This document shows, piece after piece, positions 26,630 to 35,210 of a stretch of 64,000 nt of DNA (position 1 is the first letter of the stretch; every line of letters starts with the position of its first letter). The notes beneath the pieces were generated by a model that did not search any database, had not been told where the DNA came from, and saw only the letters and a list, made by a program, of their open reading frames with translations. Made by a program: the position numbers and the translations under genes. The DNA is from Prevotella sp. (GTDB lineage: Bacteria; Bacteroidota; Bacteroidia; Bacteroidales; Bacteroidaceae), in the NCBI GenBank assembly GCA_017619755.1, contig JAFZRU010000057.1, forward strand, positions 1 to 64,000, in the 5' to 3' direction.

Positions 26630-28876
26630 ATGTCAGAACTGGCTCCCCTTGTCACCGACCTCGCGCTCATCCTCGTCGTGGCGGGCGTGGTGACCATCGT
26701 CTTCAAAAAACTCAAGCAACCCCTTGTCCTGGGCTATATCGTCGCGGGATTCCTCGTCAGTCCACACATGCCGCTCACCATGTCGGTCACCGACTCCGCC
26801 GACATTGAGATATGGGCCAACATCGGCGTGATGTTCACGCTCTTCTCACTCGGCCTGGATTTCTCATTCAAGAAAATATTCAAGATGGGAGCCGCCCCCT
26901 TCATCGCCACCATCACCATCGTCTTCTGCATGATGACGACCGGCATTTTGGTGGGGCATCTCTTCGGGTGGACGAAGATGAACTGCATCTTCTTGGGTGG
27001 AATGCTTGCCATGAGTTCCACCACCATCATTTACAAGGCATTCGACGACTTGGCGCTTCGCCAGCAAAATTTTGCCGGCCTCGTCATGGGGGTGCTCATC
27101 CTGGAGGATATCCTCGCCATCGTCCTCATGGTCATGCTCGCCGCCATCAGCGGGGGAGGAGCGGGAAGTGGCGAGATGCTCGCCAGTGTGCTCAAACTGG
27201 TCTTCTTCCTCGTCTTGTGGTTCGTCGTCGGCATCTTCATCATACCGCTCTTCCTTAGGTCCACGCGAAGGCTCACCAATGCGGAGACACTGCTCATTGT
27301 TTCGCTCGGACTGTGCTGCCTCATGGCGGTCGTTTCCACCAAGGCGGGCTTCAGCAGTGCTTTCGGGGCCTTTGTCATGGGATCCATTCTGGCGGAGACC
27401 GTAGAGGCGGAGAAAATCATCAAGGTCGTTGAGCCGGTGAAAAACCTCTTCGGGGCCATCTTCTTCGTTTCCGTGGGAATGCTTGTCGATCCCAACGTCA
27501 TTGTGGAGTATGCCGTGCCCATTATGGTCCTTGTCGCCACCATCCTCCTGGGGCAGGCCATCTTCGGCACTATGGGCTTCCTCTTCTCCGGGCAGTCGCT
27601 CAAGTCGGCCATGAGGTGTGGGTTCTCCATGGCGCAAATCGGAGAATTCTCTTTCATCATCGCCACGCTTGGATGCGACCTCAAGGTCATCGAGAACTTC
27701 CTCTATCCCGTCGTGGTGGCCGTCTCGGTCATCACCACTTTCCTCACACCTTATATGATAAAGGCAGCGGTGCCGTGCCACGATTTCTTGGAGAAACGGC
27801 TGCCGCGGTCATGGGTGAAGTGGCTCAACCACCTCGCCATGAGCCAGAACACCACCAAGGTGGAGGACAGGAAATGGAGGAGGCTACTTTTGGAACTCGG
27901 CGGATACACCCTCGTCTATTCCATCCTCTCGGCTGCCACCATCGCCGTGATGTTCACTTTCATGCTCCCATTTATGAAGAGGCTTATGCCGCTATCTTGG
28001 GCCAATATCCTATGCGGACTGCTCACCATCGGCACCATATCGCCCTTCCTCAGGGCCATCATGGTGAAGAAAAACCACAGCGAGGAGTTCAAGGCCCTAT
28101 GGACGGAGAACCGCCTCAACCGACTTCCACTCGTCTTCACCATCGTTGTCAGGATAGCCATCGCACTGGCTTTCGTCTTTTTCGTGTGCAACAAGGTCAC
28201 CCACTTCTCCCATGCCGTGCTCATCTGCTTGGGATTGGTCTTCATCGTCATCATCGTGATGTCAAGATGGTTGAAGCATAGGAGCATCACGTTGGAGAGA
28301 ACTTTTGTCAAGAACTTGCGGTCGAGGGACATCGAGGCGCAAGTGAGAGGGAAGAGAAAGCCGCTTTTTGAAGGGAAACTGCTCGACAGAGACATCCACA
28401 TCTCTGATTTCGAGGTGCCGGCAGGTTCGTTATGGTCGGGAAAAACGCTCAAGGAGTTGGAATTGGGTAAAAAATACGGCATCCATGTGAGCAGCATCCT
28501 CAGGGCGGGGAGAAGGCTTAACATTCCCGACGGCGATTCCATCATCTTCCCAGCCGACAAATTGCAGGTTATTGGAAGTGACGAACAACTCGCTACATTT
28601 GGAAAAGCACTCGAACAGGAACTCTTCTCCGAGGATTACGACTTGGAGAAGAGGGAGATGAAACTCAAGAGAATGGTCATCAGCGGCAATTGCCCGTTCT
28701 TTGGGAAAACATTGGAGCAGAGCGGTATCAGGCAAATCTACAACTGCATGGTGGTGGGGCTTGAAGAAGGAAAGGAGAACCTTTCCACCGTGAAAGCCTC
28801 CTACAAGTTTGACAAGGGGGACATTATCTGGGTGGTAGGAGAGGAAGAAGACCTCGAACGACTCCTCGCCCTGTGA
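26630..28876 (+). CDS. CPA2-family cation:proton antiporter with RCK-C domains
   Basis: An inner-membrane monovalent cation/H+ exchanger of the KefB/KefC-like CPA2 family. ATG 26630 (SELAPLVTDLALILVVAGVV) is preferred; the in-frame extension to 26576 is the pepT terminator. The 748-residue product has ~12 helices with LGYIVAGFLVSPHMP, GVMFTLFSLGLDFSFKK and GLVMGVLILEDILAIVL motifs, a second small membrane block (~420-570), and two C-terminal TrkA-C-type domains (~590-665 and 680-748). The NAD-binding RCK-N domain of KefC is absent. It forms its own unit between two terminators. Confidence 0.86.
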   Translation: MSELAPLVTDLALILVVAGVVTIVFKKLKQPLVLGYIVAGFLVSPHMPLTMSVTDSADIEIWANIGVMFTLFSLGLDFSFKKIFKMGAAPFIATITIVFCMMTTGILVGHLFGWTKMNCIFLGGMLAMSSTTIIYKAFDDLALRQQNFAGLVMGVLILEDILAIVLMVMLAAISGGGAGSGEMLASVLKLVFFLVLWFVVGIFIIPLFLRSTRRLTNAETLLIVSLGLCCLMAVVSTKAGFSSAFGAFVMGSILAETVEAEKIIKVVEPVKNLFGAIFFVSVGMLVDPNVIVEYAVPIMVLVATILLGQAIFGTMGFLFSGQSLKSAMRCGFSMAQIGEFSFIIATLGCDLKVIENFLYPVVVAVSVITTFLTPYMIKAAVPCHDFLEKRLPRSWVKWLNHLAMSQNTTKVEDRKWRRLLLELGGYTLVYSILSAATIAVMFTFMLPFMKRLMPLSWANILCGLLTIGTISPFLRAIMVKKNHSEEFKALWTENRLNRLPLVFTIVVRIAIALAFVFFVCNKVTHFSHAVLICLGLVFIVIIVMSRWLKHRSITLERTFVKNLRSRDIEAQVRGKRKPLFEGKLLDRDIHISDFEVPAGSLWSGKTLKELELGKKYGIHVSSILRAGRRLNIPDGDSIIFPADKLQVIGSDEQLATFGKALEQELFSEDYDLEKREMKLKRMVISGNCPFFGKTLEQSGIRQIYNCMVVGLEEGKENLSTVKASYKFDKGDIIWVVGEEEDLERLLAL

Positions 28877-28908
28877 GATGAGATGGACGAATATGCCAAC
28901 TTTGTATG

Positions 28909-28942
28909 AAAAAGCCCTCGCCTTGAATGGGAGGGCTTTTTG
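28909..28942. terminator. Bidirectional terminator
   Basis: AAAAAGCCCTC pairs with GAGGGCTTTTT around a 10-nt loop, between the convergent antiporter and alpha-galactosidase genes. Confidence 0.88.
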
Positions 28943-28943
28943 C

Positions 28944-30686
28944 TTATCGTAAAATTTTCTTTCTGTCCTGAATGTAAATGCCTTTGTCAGGGGCGTGGGA
29001 GAGGGAACGGCCTTGCAGGTCGTGCATATTGGAAGAATGACTTTCGTGTCGACCTGTCTGATGAATGGCGGAGGGGTTGGGGGTGAGTTCGATGTAGTCG
29101 ATGTCGGGCATCCAGGACTTGGCGTTCGACAACCGTATGGTGTTGTCGCCTTTCTCCAAATGGATGGTGATGCGCTTCTTGCCCACGGTCTGCCAGCCGC
29201 CGGAATTGACGTTGACGGTTTGCACTTCCTTGCCGTTCACGCTGACGGTGATGTTGCGGTTCTCTCCCGAGATATAGGCGATGTCGAGGTCGTATTCGCC
29301 ACCGTTGACGCTATAAACATCCCTCCACAGCAAGTCGTTGGCCTCGCTGTAACCCAGCCATCCGGCTTTGAAGCCGGCGGAGCAGAAGGTGGCGGCTTCA
29401 TAGATGCCGGTCCTCTCCTGCTGGTTGTTGAGCAACTCCTGGTAGTCGCTGATGTAGCCTGTCTCCGCCTCATAGCGTGTGCGCTCCAACCGTGTCTCTG
29501 CCTCCGCCACGTAGATGCGTGTGCCGTGGGTGGGAACGATTACGTCAAAGCTGTTCTCATATTCGCCGAGGTCGTTTCTTTCAAATACATCGCGCAGTTT
29601 CACTCGGCCTCCAAGGTCAAGTTTGGAGAAATCCACTGTGACTTTCCGCAGTCCGTCGCCGGGGTTATAGACTGCAAAGGCTCGGCGGTTGCCATGAAGG
29701 GTTTCGATGTCTTTCACCAGGATGTGGCAGTTGTTGCTCAGGTCGGCTACATACGCTTGCAGGCAAAGCGTGTCTTGGTTGAGGGCTATCAGTTCGCTGT
29801 TTTTCAGCAGGTTGAGCGTGTTGGCCCTGATGTTGCTCAGGTCGCACCCTATGAGCAGTGGCGACGACATGATGCACCATAGGCCGAAATGGGTCTTGTC
29901 TTCTTCCTGGCTCATCGAGCGTCCCACTTCGAGCATGTCCATGTCATTGTAATGTCCGTCGTAGCAGTAGGCGGAGAGATAGAGGTTCTCCGCCAAGATG
30001 CCCTTTACGGAGTTCCAACTGTCGTTGATGTCGTGGGTGGTGCGCCACGAGAAAGCCACGTCGTGCACCCACGTGCCGGGGTAGTTCCACCGGCATACGT
30101 TCATCCTCACATCATCGCGCCCGGTGTTCTTGATGGCCTGGCTGATGGCAGTGTAACGCTCCTGTGGGTCGAGGGCCAGGCGCTGGGAGTTCTGGGGTGC
30201 GTCGCCCCCGCAGAAGTCAACCTTGATGAAGTCGAAGCCACATTCCTTGAAATAGAAGTCGGCGTCATGCTGGTCGTAGTGGTAGAACCCCACGTTCACG
30301 CTTTGTGTGTCGCCATTGTAATAATTGCCGCAGGTGTTGCATCCGGCATCGCTGTAGATGCCGGCTTTCAACCCCTTCGTATGAATGTATTCCACCAACG
30401 GCTTCAGTCCGTTGGGAAAGCGTGTGCTGTGTATGAGCAGTTCACCGGTGGTAGTGTTGCGTCCTCCGAAGAAGCCGTCGTCGATGTTGATGTGGTCAAA
30501 CCCCACGTCTTTCAGGCCTTTTGACACCATGGCGTCGGCCTGTCGCTTGATGAGTTGTTCGTTGATGTTCACACCGTAGGTGTTCCATGAGCTCCACCCC
30601 ATGGTGGGGCCGTTCTGGGCATAGGCACTGCCGCCCGTCAGGAGACAGCCGCCTGTCAGTATGAGTGATAGAAGAGTTCTTTTCAT
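28944..30686 (-). CDS. GH27 alpha-galactosidase with carbohydrate-binding module
   Basis: A secreted glycoside hydrolase cleaving terminal alpha-galactosyl residues. ATG 30686 gives a signal peptide (KRTLLSLILTGGCLLTGGSA). The GH27 barrel follows: GPTMGWSSWNTYGVN, DHINIDDGFFGG, and FDFIKVDFCGGD with the nucleophile D157; the acid/base is probably D219 in RTTHDIND. A CBM6/35-like beta domain (~435-550) contains EYDLDIAYISGENRNITVSV. The C-terminal DLQGRSLSHAPDKGIYIQDR, then KKILR, is a T9SS-type tail, so surface display is likely. Total 580 residues. It lies 100 bp after lptD with no clear promoter between. Confidence 0.88.
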   Translation of the reverse strand: MKRTLLSLILTGGCLLTGGSAYAQNGPTMGWSSWNTYGVNINEQLIKRQADAMVSKGLKDVGFDHINIDDGFFGGRNTTTGELLIHSTRFPNGLKPLVEYIHTKGLKAGIYSDAGCNTCGNYYNGDTQSVNVGFYHYDQHDADFYFKECGFDFIKVDFCGGDAPQNSQRLALDPQERYTAISQAIKNTGRDDVRMNVCRWNYPGTWVHDVAFSWRTTHDINDSWNSVKGILAENLYLSAYCYDGHYNDMDMLEVGRSMSQEEDKTHFGLWCIMSSPLLIGCDLSNIRANTLNLLKNSELIALNQDTLCLQAYVADLSNNCHILVKDIETLHGNRRAFAVYNPGDGLRKVTVDFSKLDLGGRVKLRDVFERNDLGEYENSFDVIVPTHGTRIYVAEAETRLERTRYEAETGYISDYQELLNNQQERTGIYEAATFCSAGFKAGWLGYSEANDLLWRDVYSVNGGEYDLDIAYISGENRNITVSVNGKEVQTVNVNSGGWQTVGKKRITIHLEKGDNTIRLSNAKSWMPDIDYIELTPNPSAIHQTGRHESHSSNMHDLQGRSLSHAPDKGIYIQDRKKILR

Positions 30687-30786
30687 GGATTTGTTATGGT
30701 TGACGGAGTTGTTGGACGGGGAAGGTGAAGTAGGTGTCGTAGATTTTTGGCAGTAACTCATTGATTCTTATTTGTAGGTTGGATAT

Positions 30787-33690
30787 TCAATACCATCTCA
30801 CGGCGTTGCTGTAACCGCTTCGCTTGTCGTATTTCAATGCGTCGGTGAGGGTGGATGCGTTGCACCTGAAGGTGAAATTGTAACTTGTGTAGGGTGCGAG
30901 CACCACGGAGCACGACATGTTGAAGCAGTGCAGGTCTCGGGAGAGTGATGCCGTGGTCATCGACATCTTCTTGTTCTCGAAGTCGTAGCCGGAGGAAAAG
31001 CTGATGTTCCACCCCTCGCTCAGACGGACGTTTCCGCTGACGTTGAGTGTTTGGGTGAACTTGTATGGGTACCGCATGGTGTGTTTGTTGAACTTCCCGC
31101 CGGTGTTCTCTCGCATGGAGATGCCGTATCCAAAGCTCAGCGACCAAGGCATGCTGAAGAGCATGTATCCGTCGTCGTCGGTCTCCGCCTTGCCGCCGCT
31201 TTTCTTGCTCGCTCCTTTTTGCCCACGCACCATGTCGTCGTCGATGTTGCTCTCGATGTCGGTGTCGATGCCCTCGTCATCGTCAAGGTCCTCGTCGTCC
31301 TTGTCTTTCTTCCCCTCGCCGCTGAACCATTTCTTCAGCTTGTCGGGCGTGAGGGTGAAGGAGACGTTTTGCGACATTCCCTGGAAGCGTCCGAAACGAC
31401 CGTAGCCATATTCGGTGTGGTTGCCTATGTAGGGGCGCCCGTTGTCGTCAAGTTCGTAGGCGTAGGTGGCAAAGAGGGCGTTGAGGTTGAACGTGTAGCG
31501 CTTCCACCATTTCAGTCGCAACTGCATGCTCAAGTCGGAGAGGGGGTGGTATTTGGCGGCCATGTTGTAGCCCATGCTGAGGCCGAGCATGTCGATGAGG
31601 CTGATTTTCTTGAAGCCGGTGGAATCGTTGTCCGACTTGATTTTCATCTCCAAGTTGTTCTCTAAGTTCACTTGGATGCTCTGTCGCATGCCGGAGCTGG
31701 GTGCGCCCCAGAGGCTGTTTTCGTAGGGGGAATATTCCACCAGTCTGACAGTGCCATCGGCGTCGGTTACTTGGTAGCTGTCGCGGTAGCCGTAGCGATG
31801 GGAGCCGAAATTGGGCTGGTAGGTGTAGCTGATGTTGGGTGTGAGCACGTGGCGAATGGCCTGGATTTTGTCTCCGAAGATTTTCCGGCTGGGGATGTAG
31901 GTGCCGTAGAGTTTTGTAGAGAGCGACATGCTCAGGTTCCAGTCGTAAACGTTGTAGAAGCCGTAGGTGGTGTCGGTCACCTCCGTCTGGCGTGCATTGT
32001 CCCAGTAGCGGCGCACCTTGCTGCTGTACATGCGGTCGGTGAAGTTGAACGATGGCGTGACGTTCAGGTAGTCGAAGAGGGTGAATGAGCCGCTCACCGG
32101 GATTTTGTGAATCATGCCATTGCGCCAGTCCTTGATCAGGTTGGCTTTCAGCAGTTGGTCTTCCTTCGAGGTGATGGAGTTGCTGAACTGTCCGGTGTAA
32201 GTGACGGCAATTTTCTCATACCATCGCTCCTTGCCTACCATCTTTTTCCGTTTGAAGGGGTTGAAGCGTGAGATGGAGACGTTCAGGTCGGGGAGGGTCA
32301 TCGTGATGATGGAGTCGCGCATGTTTTGGGAGAGGTTGAACGTGGTGTTCAGCGACAGGCCGATGCTTGAGAAATTGGTGCCGTAGTTCACTGAGGAGGT
32401 ACGCGTGCTTTGTGTCATCGCCTGGGGGTTGTACATGCTCGTGAGGTTGTTGCGCTCATAGCTTGACGTGGCGAAGTTGACACTGGCCGACAGTGTGCTG
32501 AAGGGGTTGGCTTTCGGGTCCTGGCGATGGCTCCACTGCACCTTGAAACTCTCCTGCTCTTGGAAGTCGGGCATTCCCTTGTCACCTGTCTTCGTGTCTT
32601 GGTAGTTGAAATAGAAGGAGCCGCCGTAGCGGTAGCGCTTCTTGTAGTTGGTGGCGGCGGAGATGCCCCAGGAGCCTTTGGTGTAGATCTCGCCTAAGAT
32701 CTTGAGGTCCCACTTGTCGTTGATGGCAAAATAGTAGCCTCCGTTTTGCAGGTAGAAGCCGCGTGTGTTCTCGTCGCCGTAGGAGGGCATGATGAAACCG
32801 CTGGAGTAGCTCTTGGTGAAGGGGAAGAAGCCGTAGGGGATGGCCAAGGGCAGCGGCACGTCGGCCACCACCAAATAGGCGGAGCCGAAGACGACGTCCT
32901 TGCCGGGGCGCACCTTGGCGCGGGAGAGGGCGATGTAGAAGTCGGGATGCTCGGCGTCGCAGGTGGTGTAGGTGCCGTGTTCCAAGTAGAGGTTGCCCTC
33001 AGAGTCGCGCTTCGAGTGCTGGCTGAAGAGGAATCCGTCCTCCTGCTCGGTGTAGGCGTTGGCGATGAATCCTTTTTTGCTCTTGAAATTGTACATCATG
33101 CTGTCGCTCTGATACTCATCCTTGCCCATCTTGAACACCGGCGTTCCGCGCTGGCCCTTGCGCTCCGTGCTGTCTGGCACGCCATTGGCTTCCACCAAAC
33201 TCTGGTCCAGGTTCATGTGCACGCGCTCGCTGGTGAGGTTCATCTCCTCGTAGTCCACCTTGGAACTACCGTAGAGGAAGGCGTTTTTCGTCGAAGCGTC
33301 ATACACAATGGAGTCGCTCGCGCTGAATGTCACTGGGGAGTCGATGCCGTTGGGTTTCGCACGGTTGATGGAATCCTGCCGCAGGGAGTCGTCTATAGCC
33401 TTGTTGTGGTGGTAGATGGCCAAATGGAGGGAGTCCATGGAAAGTGTGTCGATTTCCAAAGAGGTGTTTTCTGCGTCGAGAGTGTCAGTCTCGATGGCAT
33501 TGCCAGATCCTACGAGGTTGTCGGCGGCTACGACGATACTGTCTTTTGAGAGGCTGTCGAGGCCGAGGCTGTCAGGCACGGCATAAATGCCATCCCCTCC
33601 CTTCACGCGGTATCGAGAGGGGTATGGTGTAGAGGCCAGCATCACCATGATGACGGCGAACAACAGTATGATAACCGATTTGATTTTCAT
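30787..33690 (-). CDS. lptD: LPS-assembly outer-membrane protein LptD
   Basis: Inserts LPS into the outer leaflet with LptE. ATG 33690 gives a membrane signal (KIKSVIILLFAVIMVMLAST). An OstA-like beta-jellyroll occupies ~120-300 (FSASDSIVYDASTKNAFLYG, SSKVDYEEMNLTSERV, GTYTTCDAEHPDFYIALSRA), then PLAIPYGFFPF introduces a long beta-barrel ending in an aromatic residue. An acidic, low-complexity insert (KDKDDEDLDDDEGIDTDIES) lies in the barrel region near residue 820. At 967 residues it is within the range I expect for Bacteroidetes LptD. A duplicated promoter-bearing repeat precedes it. Confidence 0.87.
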   Translation of the reverse strand: MKIKSVIILLFAVIMVMLASTPYPSRYRVKGGDGIYAVPDSLGLDSLSKDSIVVAADNLVGSGNAIETDTLDAENTSLEIDTLSMDSLHLAIYHHNKAIDDSLRQDSINRAKPNGIDSPVTFSASDSIVYDASTKNAFLYGSSKVDYEEMNLTSERVHMNLDQSLVEANGVPDSTERKGQRGTPVFKMGKDEYQSDSMMYNFKSKKGFIANAYTEQEDGFLFSQHSKRDSEGNLYLEHGTYTTCDAEHPDFYIALSRAKVRPGKDVVFGSAYLVVADVPLPLAIPYGFFPFTKSYSSGFIMPSYGDENTRGFYLQNGGYYFAINDKWDLKILGEIYTKGSWGISAATNYKKRYRYGGSFYFNYQDTKTGDKGMPDFQEQESFKVQWSHRQDPKANPFSTLSASVNFATSSYERNNLTSMYNPQAMTQSTRTSSVNYGTNFSSIGLSLNTTFNLSQNMRDSIITMTLPDLNVSISRFNPFKRKKMVGKERWYEKIAVTYTGQFSNSITSKEDQLLKANLIKDWRNGMIHKIPVSGSFTLFDYLNVTPSFNFTDRMYSSKVRRYWDNARQTEVTDTTYGFYNVYDWNLSMSLSTKLYGTYIPSRKIFGDKIQAIRHVLTPNISYTYQPNFGSHRYGYRDSYQVTDADGTVRLVEYSPYENSLWGAPSSGMRQSIQVNLENNLEMKIKSDNDSTGFKKISLIDMLGLSMGYNMAAKYHPLSDLSMQLRLKWWKRYTFNLNALFATYAYELDDNGRPYIGNHTEYGYGRFGRFQGMSQNVSFTLTPDKLKKWFSGEGKKDKDDEDLDDDEGIDTDIESNIDDDMVRGQKGASKKSGGKAETDDDGYMLFSMPWSLSFGYGISMRENTGGKFNKHTMRYPYKFTQTLNVSGNVRLSEGWNISFSSGYDFENKKMSMTTASLSRDLHCFNMSCSVVLAPYTSYNFTFRCNASTLTDALKYDKRSGYSNAVRWY

Positions 33691-33698
33691 TTCGATGT

Positions 33699-33707
33699 GC
33701 AAAGGTA
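33699..33707 (-). promoter_or_regulatory. -7 promoter box immediately before lptD
   Basis: TACCTTTGC on the minus strand ends only 8 nt before the lptD ATG, predicting an almost leaderless mRNA if used. Confidence 0.45.
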
Positions 33708-33784
33708 GTGCAAGCCGAACACAAAACAAAATAAAAATAGCTTTTTATTTAGTTTTGTTGAGGCGCAGCCTACTTTCGGCGTTG

Positions 33785-33793
33785 ACAAAGGTA
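33785..33793 (-). promoter_or_regulatory. Second -7-like box upstream of lptD
   Basis: TACCTTTGT on the minus strand, in the second copy of the duplicated segment at 33699-33866, 94 nt before the ATG. Confidence 0.4.
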
Positions 33794-33878
33794 GTGCAAA
33801 CTGAGCGGAATACAAAAAGAATAACATTCTTTTTTATTCCTGAAGTGCCGCCTACCTTATTCAAAGTATTATAAAATA

Positions 33879-33980
33879 GGAGATGATAGGAGGAAATAGG
33901 AGATGATAGGAGATGATAGGAGTTTCCTATCCTATACCCACCTATTTCCTCCTATCTCTTCCTATCACCTCCTATCTCCT
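33879..33980. repeat. Inverted ATAGGAG/CTCCTAT array at a gene end
   Basis: About five ATAGGAGATG/ATAGGAGGAA units run on the left (33879-33922) and about five complementary CCTCCTAT-type units on the right (33930-33980). The two arms can form a long hairpin. The right arm extends into the stop codon (TAG, minus strand, 33972-33974) of the four-helix gene and its last codons AGG AGA. Confidence 0.8.
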
Positions 33981-34667
33981 TGCTTTTCTTAGCTCTTCTT
34001 CCATGACTTGTAATCGCAGCTTTAGGGTTGCTATTTCTGCTTTCAGCTGCTGGTTTTCTGCTTCCAGGGCTTTTATATGGGTATCTTGAGCCTTTCGGTA
34101 GCCTGTGCGGGCGGCATGCATGCGCTCTTTGATACCACCCTCTTCCACAAAAATGCGCTCCAGACGCGCTAAATAGCCACGCATCATCGTGTCGGTCTGA
34201 TGGCAAAGGGTGATGGCCATATTAGCCATCTCCTCATCGTTCATCTTAGTCAACAATGGTGCGTAGGCGCTGTAGTCGTTATGGGAGTGGCAAAACTCCC
34301 GAAGGCGCTGCTGACGTGGACTGTCTGTCGGCCAAAGGTCGAGATGATGGGTGTTCAGATAGTCTTGATAGTCGGAACAAAGTTCTTGGATACTGCCACG
34401 AGCTGCGTTGATTAGCTTGATTTCTACCTCTGAACTGGTTTTACCATCTTCACTGCCTTCCACAATGTTTTGCTTTCCGCTACGGGCAGCTTGAACCATT
34501 TGGTCCACAGTACGATCACCATAGAGGGGGAGGTAACGATGACAGAATTCTACTGTCATCTGGTAAAGGACGTCACTCTTGCGGTAGAAGAATAGCTGCT
34601 TCCAATCAACGTCTTTTTTCAGTACTCCTCCCTTGGTATCGTATTCCATAGTGTCATAGTGTTTCAC
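33972..34667 (-). CDS. Four-helix-bundle suffix-domain protein
   Basis: Related to the 23S rRNA intervening-sequence four-helix proteins: QMVQAARSGKQNIVEGSEDG and SSEVEIKLINAARGSIQELC are the family core, here with a C-terminal coiled-coil extension (KALEAENQQLKAEIATLKLR). Function unknown. The GTG at 34667 overlaps the TGA of the upstream HD gene; ATG 34649 (MEYDTKGG) is the alternative start. Its stop codon lies in a repeat array. Confidence 0.8.
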   Translation of the reverse strand: MKHYDTMEYDTKGGVLKKDVDWKQLFFYRKSDVLYQMTVEFCHRYLPLYGDRTVDQMVQAARSGKQNIVEGSEDGKTSSEVEIKLINAARGSIQELCSDYQDYLNTHHLDLWPTDSPRQQRLREFCHSHNDYSAYAPLLTKMNDEEMANMAITLCHQTDTMMRGYLARLERIFVEEGGIKERMHAARTGYRKAQDTHIKALEAENQQLKAEIATLKLRLQVMEEELRKARR

Positions 34668-35200
34668 TCAAACATCTTCTCCCATTGCAGGAAGCGCTGG
34701 AGGCCCTCCTCGCCAAATTTTGCGATGCTCCGCTCCGCCTGCTCCAAGGTTTTCTCGCGCTCAGGGTGTGATTTGGAGAAAAACTTGTCGGCGTAGCAGA
34801 TGAGTTGCTCCTCCAAGGTCTCTGGGAGGAAATCACGGTGGGGGAGGGGAAGGTTTTGGGTGACGATGTCGCAGAGGGAAAGTCCCGCCCCGGTGTGTCG
34901 CTCGCACACCCTTGCGTGACGCTCCAACCCCTCGGCGCGGAGCATGGCAGCCCCTAAGATGCCATGGCAGATGTAGGGATGTGTGCCGTGGCAGTGTATG
35001 CCGGGTGCGTCGGTCTGACAGATGCCGATGTCATGCAGCATCGCCGCCTCCTCGATGAACTGCAGGTCGAGGCCCGGCCAGGGATGAGAAACAGCAATCT
35101 GCAGCGCCTTTTGCGCCACAGACTGGCTATGCATAAGGAGGAGGCGGCGCAATGCGCCGTCCTCCGGATAATGCTTGTAGATGAGCTGCAGGTAGTCCAT
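34664..35200 (-). CDS. HD-domain phosphohydrolase
   Basis: A 178-residue cytoplasmic HDIG-type protein. ATG 35200 (DYLQLIYKHYPEDGALRRLL) is chosen; the frame upstream overlaps the carboxyltransferase gene. The metal motif is present: H24, EAAMLHDIGIC (H56-D57), GIHCHGTHPYICHG and the distal RHTGAGLS. Substrate unknown. It starts 11 bp after the carboxyltransferase and overlaps the four-helix gene, so the three form one operon. Confidence 0.85.
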   Translation of the reverse strand: MDYLQLIYKHYPEDGALRRLLLMHSQSVAQKALQIAVSHPWPGLDLQFIEEAAMLHDIGICQTDAPGIHCHGTHPYICHGILGAAMLRAEGLERHARVCERHTGAGLSLCDIVTQNLPLPHRDFLPETLEEQLICYADKFFSKSHPEREKTLEQAERSIAKFGEEGLQRFLQWEKMFE

Positions 35201-35210
35201 CCTGCAGAGG

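Larger units (their letters stand above)
33699..33866 (-). repeat. Direct duplication of an ~85-bp promoter-bearing segment
   Basis: Both halves (33699-33783 and 33784-33866) start CAAAGGTAGTGCAA, go on with an A-rich stretch, a TTTTTATT block, then TG-A-G-GCC(G)CCTAC-TT. They are diverged copies of one unit, each carrying a TACCTTTG box on the minus strand. I recall similar segments upstream of other Prevotella genes, but that needs a search. Confidence 0.6.

Noticed and set aside
33879-33980. Ordinary rho-independent terminator
   Set aside because: The hairpin consists of repeated ATAGGAG units and lacks a T-run on the relevant strand, so it was listed as a repeat.
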